A stretch of DNA of 64,000 nt from Streptomyces sp. NBC_00459 (lineage in GTDB: Bacteria; Actinomycetota; Actinomycetes; Streptomycetales; Streptomycetaceae): assembly GCF_036013955.1 (NCBI RefSeq), contig NZ_CP107903.1:4898001-4962000 (forward strand), written 5' to 3'. Below, in pieces: positions 42,476 to 50,669 of the stretch. Every line of letters begins with the position of its first letter. The stretch's first letter is position 1. A program made the position numbers and the translations under genes. Under the pieces are notes generated by a model, which was not told where the DNA came from, did no database searches, and was given only the letters and a program-made list of their open reading frames with translations.

Positions 42476-43549
42476 ATGGCAGGCTCTGTTCATTGCGAGC
42501 CTGAAGTCGAGGAGAGTGAATCCTTGCGGTCCAACGCCAACATCGCGGGACCGATGACCGATCCGGTCCCCGGTCCCCGAACCGAGTCGATTGGGGAGGA
42601 TGTTTCACGTGAAACACCGCCCCCAATGGACGACACTCCCATCGGTCGTGCTGCCCAATTGGCGGTGGAGGCTCTGGGGCGGGCCGGCGAAGGCCTGCCA
42701 CGGCCGGAGCGGACCCGTGTCATGGTGGTCGCCAACCAGAAGGGCGGAGTGGGGAAGACGACGACAACCGTCAACCTCGCCGCCTCGCTGGCCCTCCACG
42801 GGGCCCGCGTCCTGGTCGTGGACCTCGACCCTCAGGGCAACGCTTCCACGGCGCTGGGGATCGACCATCACGCCGACGTTCCTTCCATTTACGACGTGTT
42901 GATCGACAGCAGGCCACTCTCGGAAGTCGTTCAGCCGGTCCCCGACGTCGAGGGCCTCTTCTGCGCACCCGCCACCATCGATCTCGCCGGTGCGGAGATC
43001 GAGCTGGTGTCACTGGTGGCACGAGAGAGCCGGCTTGAGCGAGCGATCCAGGCGTATGAGCAGCCCTTGGACTACATCCTCATCGACTGCCCGCCCTCGC
43101 TCGGTCTGCTGACGGTCAACGCTCTGGTCGCCGGTGCCGAGGTGCTCATCCCGATCCAGTGCGAGTACTACGCGCTGGAAGGCCTGGGCCAGCTGCTGCG
43201 GAACGTCGATCTGGTGCGGGCCCACCTCAACCGCGACCTTCAGGTAACGACGATCCTGCTCACCATGTACGACGGCCGGACGCGCCTCGCGTCTCAGGTC
43301 GCGGACGAGGTGCGCAACCACTTCGGCGACGAGGTGTTGCGGACGAGCATTCCGCGCTCGGTCCGTATCTCCGAGGCGCCGAGCTATGGACAGACGGTGC
43401 TCACCTACGATCCAGGATCGAGTGGGGCCCTGTCCTATCTTGAGGCGGCCCGGGAAATCGCGCTGAAGGGTGTCGGTGTCAGCTATGACGCGCAGCACGC
43501 CCACATCGGCGCACAGAGCGCACAGAGCATCGTGGAGGGTATCCAGTGA
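42476..43549 (+). CDS. parA: Chromosome partitioning ATPase ParA
   Basis: The 357-residue protein has a variable N-terminal region (about 1-80), then the ParA/MinD ATPase with deviant Walker A KGGVGKTTT, DLDPQGNAST and LIDCPPSLG. It drives ParB-parS segregation, in Streptomyces mainly during aerial hyphal sporulation. The ATG at 42476 begins AGSVHCEPEVEES and fits known streptomycete ParA length. The frame stays open to 42293, and downstream ATGs at 42554 and 42626 are possible. A parS site (42602-42615) lies in frame, encoding V-S-R-E-T in the N-terminal region. The stop overlaps the parB GTG by 4 bases. Confidence 0.95.
   Translation: MAGSVHCEPEVEESESLRSNANIAGPMTDPVPGPRTESIGEDVSRETPPPMDDTPIGRAAQLAVEALGRAGEGLPRPERTRVMVVANQKGGVGKTTTTVNLAASLALHGARVLVVDLDPQGNASTALGIDHHADVPSIYDVLIDSRPLSEVVQPVPDVEGLFCAPATIDLAGAEIELVSLVARESRLERAIQAYEQPLDYILIDCPPSLGLLTVNALVAGAEVLIPIQCEYYALEGLGQLLRNVDLVRAHLNRDLQVTTILLTMYDGRTRLASQVADEVRNHFGDEVLRTSIPRSVRISEAPSYGQTVLTYDPGSSGALSYLEAAREIALKGVGVSYDAQHAHIGAQSAQSIVEGIQ
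42602..42615. promoter_or_regulatory. parS: parS site inside parA
   Basis: Perfect GTTTCACGTGAAAC, read in frame as V-S-R-E-T using the rare codons GTT, TCA, CGT, GAA and ACA. Confidence 0.95.
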
Positions 43550-44646
43550 GCGAGCGACGGAGGGGGTTGGGCCGTGGTCTCGGCGCACTGATCCCAGCTG
43601 CACCGACCGGAGACAGGCCGACGCCACCGGCGATGGGGGGCACCGCGTCCACCTCACCGGCGGCGGTTCCCGTACTCACGGCCGAGCGTGGAGTGGCCGC
43701 GGCGAGGGTGGCCACCCTGCCGCCTGTTTCACGTGAAACAGAACATGCCTCCTCGAACGAGTTCGGGGAGGTCCCGGCGCCTCCCATCGGTGCCCACTTC
43801 GCCGAGCTTCCCATCGACTCCATCACGCCGAACCCGCGACAGCCGCGTGATGTGTTCGACGAGGACGCGCTGGCGGAGCTGGTCACCTCCATCAAGGAGG
43901 TCGGTCTCCTCCAGCCCGTAGTCGTGCGGCAGGTGGGTTCCAACAGCTACGAGCTCATCATGGGCGAGCGGCGCTGGCGGGCCTGCCGTGAAGCCGGCCT
44001 GGAGGCGATCCCGGCGATCGTGCGGGCCACGGAGGACGAGAAGCTTCTCCTGGACGCGCTGCTGGAGAACCTCCACAGGGCTCAGCTGAATCCGCTGGAA
44101 GAGGCGGCGGCCTACGACCAGTTGCTCAAGGACTTCCACTGCACGCACGATCAGCTGGCGGACCGGATCGGCCGTTCCCGGCCGCAGGTCTCCAACACAC
44201 TGCGTCTGCTGAAGCTTTCGCCGCCGGTCCAGCGCCGTGTCGCCGCCGGGGTCCTCTCCGCCGGTCACGCTCGGGCTCTCCTCTCCGTGGACGACTCCGA
44301 GGAGCAGGACCGGCTGGCTCACCGGATCGTGGCCGAAGGACTCTCGGTACGGGCCGTCGAGGAGATCGTGACCCTGATGGGCTCACGGCCGACGGCGGCT
44401 ACGAGGGCCAAGGGGCCACGGGCCGGAGCCCTGGTGTCTCCTGCACTGACCGATCTAGCCGGTCGTCTCTCGGACCGCTTCGAGACACGGGTGAAGGTCG
44501 ATCTGGGGCAGAAGAAGGGCAAGATCACTGTCGAGTTCGCCTCGATGGAAGACCTTGAGCGCATCCTCAGTTCTCTCGCCCCGGGCGAGGGTCCGGTGCT
44601 TCAGAAGAGTCTTCTGGACGACGACTCCGAGGACTCGGAGGACTGA
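43546..44646 (+). CDS. parB: Chromosome partitioning protein ParB (CTP-dependent clamp)
   Basis: The 366-residue protein has an N-terminal RRRGLGRGLGALIP motif that contacts ParA. The CTP-binding/CTPase core has ITPNPRQPR, the G-E-R-R-W-R-A motif and ENLHRAQLNPLEEA. A helix-turn-helix (HDQLADRIGRSRPQVSNTLRLL) binds parS, and a C-terminal dimerisation domain ends in an acidic tail. ParB loads at parS and slides to form the partition complex. A parS site lies within its own gene, in frame as V-S-R-E-T near residue 62. The GTG overlaps the parA stop, and a strong terminator follows. Confidence 0.97.
   Translation: MSERRRGLGRGLGALIPAAPTGDRPTPPAMGGTASTSPAAVPVLTAERGVAAARVATLPPVSRETEHASSNEFGEVPAPPIGAHFAELPIDSITPNPRQPRDVFDEDALAELVTSIKEVGLLQPVVVRQVGSNSYELIMGERRWRACREAGLEAIPAIVRATEDEKLLLDALLENLHRAQLNPLEEAAAYDQLLKDFHCTHDQLADRIGRSRPQVSNTLRLLKLSPPVQRRVAAGVLSAGHARALLSVDDSEEQDRLAHRIVAEGLSVRAVEEIVTLMGSRPTAATRAKGPRAGALVSPALTDLAGRLSDRFETRVKVDLGQKKGKITVEFASMEDLERILSSLAPGEGPVLQKSLLDDDSEDSED
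43726..43739. promoter_or_regulatory. parS: parS site inside parB
   Basis: Perfect GTTTCACGTGAAAC, again read as V-S-R-E-T. Confidence 0.95.
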
Positions 44647-44689
44647 GAACCTGGCCGGCCCGGGCGGCTTCCGCTCGATCGGCGGCCGG

Positions 44690-44727
44690 AGCGGGCCGTG
44701 TCCGGTACACACCGGACACGGCCCGCT
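44690..44727 (+). terminator. Terminator of parAB
   Basis: Perfect 17-bp stem (44690-44706 with 44711-44727) with loop ACAC, followed by CTTTG. Confidence 0.9.
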
Positions 44728-44828
44728 CTTTGCTTGCAGACGGTATCGATGCCATCGCTTCGTGGATACGATGCGTTCGAGATGGCGTATCCACCTTGCA
44801 GCACCTCTGAGTTGGGGAGGCGGGGGCC

Positions 44829-45086
44829 ATGCGAACGGTGAGCCGCACCGGACTGGTGAGCGCGGGTCTGGGACTGGGCGCCGTCGGCGGGTTCGTCGGC
44901 AGTCTGCTCAGGGAACGGAGCGCTCTGACAGCCGCTCGCGACGCAGCGGGCGAAGGAAGCGAGGAACAGCCTTCATGGGGCGTCGGCTCGTACCGCTCAC
45001 GCTGGACAACCTTCAGGATCTTCCCAAGCGCTGTCGCGCGTGTGTCTTCTGGGAACTGGATCCCGTCAGCGGGGAAGCCGCGCTGA
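44829..45086 (+). CDS. Possible small membrane protein overlapping the GNAT gene
   Basis: This 85-residue frame has GGAGG about 10 bases before its ATG, and a plausible N-terminus: basic start, then a Gly/Leu/Val-rich hydrophobic helix (about 8-27) and a charged stretch LLRERSALTAARDAAGE. The last 37 codons overlap the acetyltransferase gene in another frame, and that part looks like shadow sequence. Either a short membrane protein reads into the downstream gene, giving coupled translation, or the frame is untranslated leader. Function unknown. Confidence 0.4.
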   Translation: MRTVSRTGLVSAGLGLGAVGGFVGSLLRERSALTAARDAAGEGSEEQPSWGVGSYRSRWTTFRIFPSAVARVSSGNWIPSAGKPR

Positions 45087-45592
45087 AGGCGGGGACACCC
45101 TCGCTGGAGAAGGAAGCGTGGATCTCGGCCGTTCTGCTCGACTGGGGTTCCTGCGGCCGTGTCGTCTACGTCGACGACAATCCGGTGGGGTTCGTGCTCT
45201 ACGCACCTCCGGCCTATGTTCCCCGGTCCACGGCGTTCCCCACGAGCCCGGTCTCGCCGGATGCGGTGCAGCTGATGACCGCTTTCATCATGCCGGGCTA
45301 CCAGGGGCAAGGACTGGGGCGGGTGATGGTGCAGACGGTTGCGAAAGACCTTCTGCGGCGGGGTTTCAAGGCTATCGAGGCCTTCGGCGACGCCCGCTCG
45401 AAGGAGACGGCCTGCGTACTGCCCGCGGACCATCTGCTCGCTGTGGGCTTCAAGACGGTGCGACCCCATCCTCTGCATCCTCGGCTTCGGTTGGAGCTGC
45501 GGACGACGCTCTCCTGGAAGGAAGACGTGGAGATGGCGCTCGACCGGCTGCTGGGAGCCGTACAGAAGGAGCCTGTGCTTCGGCCGCTCTAG
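44975..45592 (+). CDS. GNAT-type N-acetyltransferase
   Basis: The 205-residue protein starts GRRLVPLTLDNLQDLPKRC. It contains the conserved CVFWELDPVSG segment of a streptomycete acetyltransferase group. The acetyl-CoA loop is MPGYQGQGLGRVMVQ, matching the Q/R-x-x-G-x-G/A pattern. The substrate is unknown. It lies between parB and trxA, a position held by the GNAT-like Rv3916c in M. tuberculosis. The ATG at 44975 has GAGGAA about 9 bases upstream. It ends at a terminator shared with the convergent trxA and abutting a parS site. Confidence 0.88.
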   Translation: MGRRLVPLTLDNLQDLPKRCRACVFWELDPVSGEAALKAGTPSLEKEAWISAVLLDWGSCGRVVYVDDNPVGFVLYAPPAYVPRSTAFPTSPVSPDAVQLMTAFIMPGYQGQGLGRVMVQTVAKDLLRRGFKAIEAFGDARSKETACVLPADHLLAVGFKTVRPHPLHPRLRLELRTTLSWKEDVEMALDRLLGAVQKEPVLRPL

Positions 45593-45606
45593 GGACTGAA
45601 GCAAAG

Positions 45607-45640
45607 CGAATGGGCCGACCCTTTGGGGTCGGCCCATTCG
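45607..45640. terminator. Bidirectional terminator between GNAT gene and trxA
   Basis: Perfect 15-bp stem (45607-45621 with 45626-45640) with loop TTTG, one base from the next parS site. Confidence 0.9.
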
Positions 45641-45641
45641 T

Positions 45642-45655
45642 GTTTCACGTGAAAC
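45642..45655. promoter_or_regulatory. parS: parS site between convergent genes
   Basis: Perfect GTTTCACGTGAAAC immediately after the terminator and 17 bases from the trxA stop. Confidence 0.95.
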
Positions 45656-45672
45656 ATCGGCTGCTGCGCCGA

Positions 45673-46005
45673 CTAGTTGGCGATGAACTCCTCGAGGTCG
45701 CGCACGATCGCGGCCTTCGGCTTGGCGCCGACGATGGTCTTGGCGACCTCGCCACCCTGGTAGACGTTCAGGGTCGGGATGGACATCACGCCGTACTTGG
45801 CGGCGATTCCCGGGTTCTCGTCGATGTTGAGCTTGACGACCTCGATCTTGTCGCCGTACTCGGCGGCGATCGCCTCGAGCGACGGCGCGATCTGGCGGCA
45901 CGGTCCGCACCAGGCGGCCCAGAAGTCCACCAGGACGGGCTTGTCGTTCTTGAGGACGTCCTCGTCGAAGGAGTCGTCGGTCACGTTCTTCAGGGTGCCG
46001 GCCAC
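45673..46005 (-). CDS. trxA: Thioredoxin
   Basis: The 110-residue classic thioredoxin has the WCGPC redox site at residues 32-36 and the cis-Pro in MSIPTLNVYQGG. It reduces disulfides in the cytoplasm, and is itself reduced by the TrxB encoded 42 bases upstream; the pair should share the SigR promoter at 47091-47116. It starts with GTG at 46005 (AGTLKNVTDDSF). Confidence 0.97.
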   Translation of the reverse strand: MAGTLKNVTDDSFDEDVLKNDKPVLVDFWAAWCGPCRQIAPSLEAIAAEYGDKIEVVKLNIDENPGIAAKYGVMSIPTLNVYQGGEVAKTIVGAKPKAAIVRDLEEFIAN

Positions 46006-46047
46006 AGGGGGCTCCTTAACTCGATGCTGCGGTGGGGCGGACGGGGG

Positions 46048-47019
46048 TCAGACAGAGGTCTTCTCGGGCTCGGCCTGCTGCTCGTTGTCCGCCAGAGCGG
46101 CGAGGAAGCGCTCGGCGTCCAGAGCGGAGGCGCAGCCGGTGCCGGACGCGGTGATCGCCTGGCGGTAGGTGTGGTCGACCACGTCACCGGCGCCGAAGAC
46201 CCCGCTGAGGTTGGTCCGCGTCGAGGGTGCGGCAACCTTCAGATAACCCTCTTCGTCGAGGTCCAGCTGCCCCTTGAAGAGTTCGGTACGCGGGTCGTGG
46301 CCGATCGCGATGAACAGGCCTGTCACCGCCAGGTCGGACAGTTCGCCGGTCTTGAGGTTGCGCAGCTTCAGCCCGGCGAGCTTCGGGTCGCCCTGGATCT
46401 CGGCGACCTCGCTGTCCCAGACGAAGCGGATCTTCGGGTCCGCGAAGGCCCGCTCCTGCATCGCCTTCGAGGCGCGCAGCGTGTCCCGGCGATGGACGAT
46501 GGTCACCGACTTCGCGAAGCGGGAGAGGAAGGTCGCCTCCTCCATCGCGGTGTCGCCACCACCGATCACGGCGATGTCCTGGTCCTTGAAGAAGAAGCCG
46601 TCGCAGGTCGCGCACCACGAGACGCCACGACCGGACAGGGCGTCCTCGTTCGGCAGGCCGAGCTTGCGGTGCTGCGAGCCGGTGGCGACGATGATTGCCT
46701 TCGCCTTGTGCACGACGCCCGCGGTGTCTGTGACGGTCTTGATGTCACCCGTCAGGTCTACGGCGATGATGTCGTCCGCAACGAGCTCGGCACCGAAGCG
46801 CTCGGACTGGGCACGCATGTTGTCCATGAGCTCGGGGCCCATGATGCCGTCCTGGAAGCCGGGGAAGTTCTCCACCTCGGTGGTGTTCATGAGCGCACCA
46901 CCGGCCGTCACGGCGCCCTCGAAGACCAGCGGCTTCAGCGACGCGCGTGCGGTATAGAGCGCCGCCGTGTAGCCGGCGGGCCCTGAGCCGATGATGATCA
47001 CGTTTCGGACGTCGCTCAC
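46048..47019 (-). CDS. trxB: Thioredoxin reductase (NADPH)
   Basis: The 323-residue flavoprotein has an FAD-binding GSGPAGYTAALY near the N-terminus, the redox pair Cys136/Cys139 in SWCATCDG, and an NADPH-binding GGGDTAMEEA. It reduces thioredoxin. The GTG at 47019 begins SDVRNVIIIGSGPAG. The C-terminal tail (about 310-323) is Gln/Glu-rich. Upstream lies an exact disulfide-stress promoter, matching the well-known SigR control of trxBA in S. coelicolor. Confidence 0.98.
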   Translation of the reverse strand: MSDVRNVIIIGSGPAGYTAALYTARASLKPLVFEGAVTAGGALMNTTEVENFPGFQDGIMGPELMDNMRAQSERFGAELVADDIIAVDLTGDIKTVTDTAGVVHKAKAIIVATGSQHRKLGLPNEDALSGRGVSWCATCDGFFFKDQDIAVIGGGDTAMEEATFLSRFAKSVTIVHRRDTLRASKAMQERAFADPKIRFVWDSEVAEIQGDPKLAGLKLRNLKTGELSDLAVTGLFIAIGHDPRTELFKGQLDLDEEGYLKVAAPSTRTNLSGVFGAGDVVDHTYRQAITASGTGCASALDAERFLAALADNEQQAEPEKTSV

Positions 47020-47090
47020 GGCGTGTTTCCTCGTTTCTGGACGGCTTCGTACGACCGGTGGGAGCCTCTCTCAGAACTCTCACCCCACCC

Positions 47091-47116
47091 AACGGATCCT
47101 ACGGGGCCCGCATTCC
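47091..47116 (-). promoter_or_regulatory. SigR-type promoter of trxB-trxA
   Basis: On the minus strand GGAAT (47116-47112), an 18-base spacer and GTT (47093-47091), exactly the SigR consensus GGAAT-N18-GTT. The transcript start would lie about 60-70 bases before the trxB GTG. Confidence 0.85.
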
Positions 47117-47191
47117 CGCTGTGTCCGGGCACACAAGGGCGCCACTCGGTAGGGGATGCCATGGTGGAGGGTGAAGGCGACGCGTCCGCGC

Positions 47192-48100
47192 TCAGGAACG
47201 CGCGTAGGAGTGCGTCAGCAGAACCTCGCCCGGAGGGGCCGACGGCTGCTTCGTACAGGCCGAGTCGACGACGTAGGCGGTGACGCGGGTGTCGTCGCCC
47301 GCTGCGGGCAGCACGACGAGATAGGCGTCGGTGCCGTCGTAGGAGCCCTGCTTGATGCCGAGGACGCGCGTGTTGCCGCGTCCGATGCCCTTGATGACGC
47401 AGGCGGGGGCGGGCGTCGGTTTGATCTTGACGGTGCCCTCGTTCTCGCCGGTCGTCGTGTCATCGGGGTTGATCTGGACGCCGACCGATGGCACTCCGCT
47501 GCGGGTGTCCTTCTCAAGGTCCTGGCCCTTGAGAAGTTCGGCGACCTGGTTCTCGACCTTCTGTCCGGCGAACGTGCTCACAGCCTCGGACTGCTTGGTG
47601 TCATCGCCCAGGGAAGACACCAGCAGCGAGCCGAGTCCCAGGGCGGCAGCCGTGAAGACTGTGCCCAGGACAATGCTGCGGCGCCGTCCGAGTCGTGCGC
47701 GGTCTTTCCGACCCGGCCCGGTGGCCGCGTGAGCGTGTCCCGTGGGACGGTCAGTGAGCCGTTCGCTCGGGGGCGATGTTTCACGTGAAACATGCGTGCC
47801 CTCGGTCTCGCCGGACACGGCACCGGCAGCGCCGACCGACACGGGGGTGTTCAGTGGGACCTCGGCGGCGAGGGCGGCGTCGATACGGCCGACGACGTCG
47901 TCCGGCATGTGCACAGGGTTCGGCACAGAGCCGAGGAGTCCGCGGATCTCCTCCAGAGAGGCGTACACGTCGGCGCAGAGAACACACTCGTCCAGATGGC
48001 GTTGTACGTCCGTGGTCCGGGACGGTGTGAGCAGGCCTTCGGTGAGGTCGGAGATTTCCGTGACGTCCGGGTGTCCAGCTGTGTCGGTCGTGGATGTCAC
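47192..48100 (-). CDS. Membrane anti-sigma factor with zinc-binding-type motif
   Basis: The 302-residue protein has an N-terminal anti-sigma domain with H-x-x-x-C-x-x-C (HLDECVLCADV, residues about 35-45). A linker, one transmembrane helix (about 143-164, SIVLGTVFTAAALGLGSLL) and an outer domain follow. Domain order and the 4-base GTGA overlap with the sigma gene show it is the cognate anti-sigma factor, corresponding to RsmA (Rv3912), which pairs with SigM in M. tuberculosis. An in-frame parS gives V-S-R-E-T in the cytoplasmic linker (47778-47791). The inducing signal is unknown. Confidence 0.9.
   Translation of the reverse strand: MTSTTDTAGHPDVTEISDLTEGLLTPSRTTDVQRHLDECVLCADVYASLEEIRGLLGSVPNPVHMPDDVVGRIDAALAAEVPLNTPVSVGAAGAVSGETEGTHVSRETSPPSERLTDRPTGHAHAATGPGRKDRARLGRRRSIVLGTVFTAAALGLGSLLVSSLGDDTKQSEAVSTFAGQKVENQVAELLKGQDLEKDTRSGVPSVGVQINPDDTTTGENEGTVKIKPTPAPACVIKGIGRGNTRVLGIKQGSYDGTDAYLVVLPAAGDDTRVTAYVVDSACTKQPSAPPGEVLLTHSYARS
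47778..47791. promoter_or_regulatory. parS: parS site inside the anti-sigma gene
   Basis: Perfect GTTTCACGTGAAAC, read on the minus strand as V-S-R-E-T, the same frame as in parA and parB. Confidence 0.95.
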
Positions 48101-48807
48101 GCTCGCCCACCTCCGCCCTTCACAGCAGCTGAATCGCTTGGCCCTGCATCCTTTGGTCCCGCTGCGGGTGGGACGGATGTCCCCTCCGCCCGGTTCCGTC
48201 CGTCACTCGATTCCTTGCAGTCACCGGTTTTTTCCGGCCGGAGATGAGTGAGGAGCGGCAGCAGTCTGGCTCTGCCTCGGGCGCAGCGGCTCTTCACCGT
48301 CCCGGTGGGCACATCGAGTACACGGGCTGCCTCCGCGACCGGGTAGCCCTGCATGTCCACCAGGACGAGGGCGGCGCGCTGGTCGGGCGGGAGAGTGCCG
48401 AGCGCTTCGATGAGCTGGCGGTGCAGATCGTTGCGCTCGGCCGGTGCCGAGGCCGACTCGTGCGGTTCGAGCAGTTGCTCCAGCCGTTCGGTGTCGTCGA
48501 CCGGCGAGGTCTTGCGGGAGGCGGCCTTGCGGGCGCGGTCCAGGCAGGCGTTCACCGTGATGCGGTGCAGCCAGGTCGTGACGGCCGACTGGCCCCGGAA
48601 GGTATGGGCGGCCCGGTAGGCGGATACGAGGGCGTCCTGGACGGCGTCAGCGGCTTCCTCGCGGTCCCCCAGGGTCCGCAGGGCCACCGCCCAGAGCCGG
48701 TCACGATGCCGACGCACGATCTCACCGAAGGCGTCGGGGTCACCGTCGACATGGCGGGCGAGGAGGTCCTGATCGCTCACTCCGTCGAACGCGGCGCCTT
48801 CCGCCAT
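48097..48807 (-). CDS. sigM: ECF-type RNA polymerase sigma factor, SigM-like
   Basis: The 236-residue sigma-70 group 4 protein has region 2 at about 25-90 (RRHRDRLWAVALRTLGDREE, then AADAVQDALVSAYRAA) and region 4 at about 135-185 (LPPDQRAALVLVDMQGYPVA, then a helix-turn-helix with TGTVKSRCARGRARL). A Pro/Ser-rich tail follows. Synteny (murJ-sigM-rsmA-trxB-trxA) equates it with M. tuberculosis SigM; note that another Streptomyces factor also carries that name. It overlaps its anti-sigma gene by 4 bases and should be held at the membrane until released. Target promoters were not identified. Confidence 0.92.
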   Translation of the reverse strand: MAEGAAFDGVSDQDLLARHVDGDPDAFGEIVRRHRDRLWAVALRTLGDREEAADAVQDALVSAYRAAHTFRGQSAVTTWLHRITVNACLDRARKAASRKTSPVDDTERLEQLLEPHESASAPAERNDLHRQLIEALGTLPPDQRAALVLVDMQGYPVAEAARVLDVPTGTVKSRCARGRARLLPLLTHLRPEKTGDCKESSDGRNRAEGTSVPPAAGPKDAGPSDSAAVKGGGGRA

Positions 48808-48832
48808 GAAACCCCTTCTCCTCGGTGAATCG

Positions 48833-50575
48833 TCAGCCGGTGAACTTCAGGTCCGTTATGGCCTGCTTGTAGCCGGAGCCACTGAACGAGTCACCGGCTG
48901 CGTACGGAAGGGCGGTGAACCAGACCAGCACGTACTGGCTCTTCCTCGGCTTGGCGACCTTCACCTTCGCGGTGGTGTCTGTCGTCGTCACCGTACCGAG
49001 CTTCGTCATCGAGGTCAGAGGGACCGACGAACTCGTTGAATCTGTCGCGTACAGCGTGACCGTCGTGTGGTCCCCACCGAAAAGGAGCCCTATCGAGGCT
49101 GCCGATACCTCCTGAGCCGAACCGAAGTCGTAGACGATGCCTACGCCGGGTTTGTACGCCGGGTTCATGTCCGGACCGTCTTTGTAGCTCGCGGTCCGCC
49201 AGTACGTAGAGCTGTTGCTGTCGTACGTCTTGCCGACATCTGCCGGGTGTTGGGCGCTGCCCTTGGCGACGTACTCCTCGGCGCCCTGGATCTTCAGGGT
49301 GGTGACCGGCTTGGCCTTGTCGGTGTTCTTGTCGTTGTCGTCCGGTGTCTGCGTCTGGGGGGTGTCGTCGGAGCCGGCACGCTCGATGAGCGCATCCGCC
49401 AGCTGCCAGCTCCCCAGACCCAGCGCGGCGATCAGCAGCGCCGACACGGCCCACTTCAGTGCCTTGCCCGTGCGGCTCTGCAGCGGGGGCGGTGGGGTGG
49501 GCAGGGGCTGTGTGAGGCCCGGGCGGGGCGCCTGACGGCCGTACGAGCCCTGCTGGTACGTCGTGCGCTGGTAGTCCGGCGGGGCAGTGAACACCGGCTC
49601 CGGCGGGCGGATGCGGGGCATCTCCCCGATCGCCTTGACCAGTTCCTCGGGCGTCGTGCACGCGGACTCGTGGCGTGAGGCGGTGGCGCCGTCGTTGGCG
49701 AGTGCGCGCATCGCGAGTTCCGACAGGCCGCGGTGGACTCCGGCCCGTACCTGGTCGGGCGCGATGAGACCGACACCCTTGGGCAGCCCGGACAGACCGT
49801 ACGCGTCGTTCTCGTACGGCCAGCGCTGGGTCAGCGAGGCGTACAGCAGGGCGCCGATCGCCTCCGTGTCGGTGCGCTGCGGGGTGTCCGAAGTGATGCC
49901 GCGCAGAGCGGCGTTGACCGCGAGGCCACGCACACGCCACTGGCCGGACGAACTCCGAAGGATGGTGCCCGGGGTCAGACGCAGATGCGCGAGGCCTTCT
50001 CGGTGGGCGGCCGCCATGGCAGAGGCGATCTGGCTGACCATCTGGTACGCGTCGTGCGCCTCCAGAGGGCCGGCGGCCAGGAGTGCGGTCAGCTCCGTCG
50101 CGTCGGGCAGCCACTCGTGGACGACGTACACGAGATCGTTCTCCTCGACGGCGTCGAGGACCTGCACGAAGCGGGGGTCGCCCAGCAGCGCCGAGGAGCG
50201 GGCCGCGGCCAGCACGGAACGCGCCCTTGAGTGGTCCGCGGGCAGGATGTGCACGCCGACGGCGCGACGAAGCTTCTCGTCGACCGCGCGCCAGCTGCTG
50301 AATCCGTCCAGACGGGTGACGCACTCCTCCAGGCGGTAGCGCCTGGCGAGTTTGTGACCGCTGTGCAGTTCGGGCGGTGAGGCCTTTCCGGGACTCTCGG
50401 TCCCGCCGCTCCCCTGTGCCTCGTCGTTGTCCGTGTCCCGCTCCCGGTTCTGGGCCACGCCGTCGGCCGTGGACTCGTCCGCCTGCGCGGTCAACGGCTC
50501 GTCGCCGCTGTTGCCTGCCACGTCGACGGCAGCCGTGCTCCGTTCCGCCACCGTCGCTCCTGCCTCCCCATCCAT
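48833..50575 (-). CDS. Kinase-like protein lacking catalytic residues (pseudokinase) with outer domain
   Basis: The 580-residue protein has an acidic N-terminal region (about 1-70) and a kinase-fold domain (about 75-335). Expected motifs are altered: the HRD loop reads AHLRLTPGTIL without the catalytic Asp, and no DFG motif is found (RVRGLAVNAAL is at its place). A Pro-rich linker, one transmembrane helix (about 381-399) and an outer beta-rich domain (about 435-580, like discoidin or carbohydrate-binding modules) follow. In M. tuberculosis such a pseudokinase is fused to MviN/MurJ and binds FhaA when phosphorylated; here it is separate but adjacent to murJ. The ATG at 50575 has GGAGAG about 7 bases upstream. 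Confidence 0.88.
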   Translation of the reverse strand: MDGEAGATVAERSTAAVDVAGNSGDEPLTAQADESTADGVAQNRERDTDNDEAQGSGGTESPGKASPPELHSGHKLARRYRLEECVTRLDGFSSWRAVDEKLRRAVGVHILPADHSRARSVLAAARSSALLGDPRFVQVLDAVEENDLVYVVHEWLPDATELTALLAAGPLEAHDAYQMVSQIASAMAAAHREGLAHLRLTPGTILRSSSGQWRVRGLAVNAALRGITSDTPQRTDTEAIGALLYASLTQRWPYENDAYGLSGLPKGVGLIAPDQVRAGVHRGLSELAMRALANDGATASRHESACTTPEELVKAIGEMPRIRPPEPVFTAPPDYQRTTYQQGSYGRQAPRPGLTQPLPTPPPPLQSRTGKALKWAVSALLIAALGLGSWQLADALIERAGSDDTPQTQTPDDNDKNTDKAKPVTTLKIQGAEEYVAKGSAQHPADVGKTYDSNSSTYWRTASYKDGPDMNPAYKPGVGIVYDFGSAQEVSAASIGLLFGGDHTTVTLYATDSTSSSVPLTSMTKLGTVTTTDTTAKVKVAKPRKSQYVLVWFTALPYAAGDSFSGSGYKQAITDLKFTG

Positions 50576-50669
50576 TACGAGCTCTCCGACGCCAAACCCA
50601 ATTGTGCCCACAGTCCGCCACTCTGCACGACACGCGGTGGCGGACGATGGTTGTGCGGTTCCCCTCGAC

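Noticed and set aside
47156..47788. Plus-strand frame opposite the anti-sigma gene
   Set aside because: No domain; the opposite strand encodes a complete anti-sigma factor coupled to its sigma gene.
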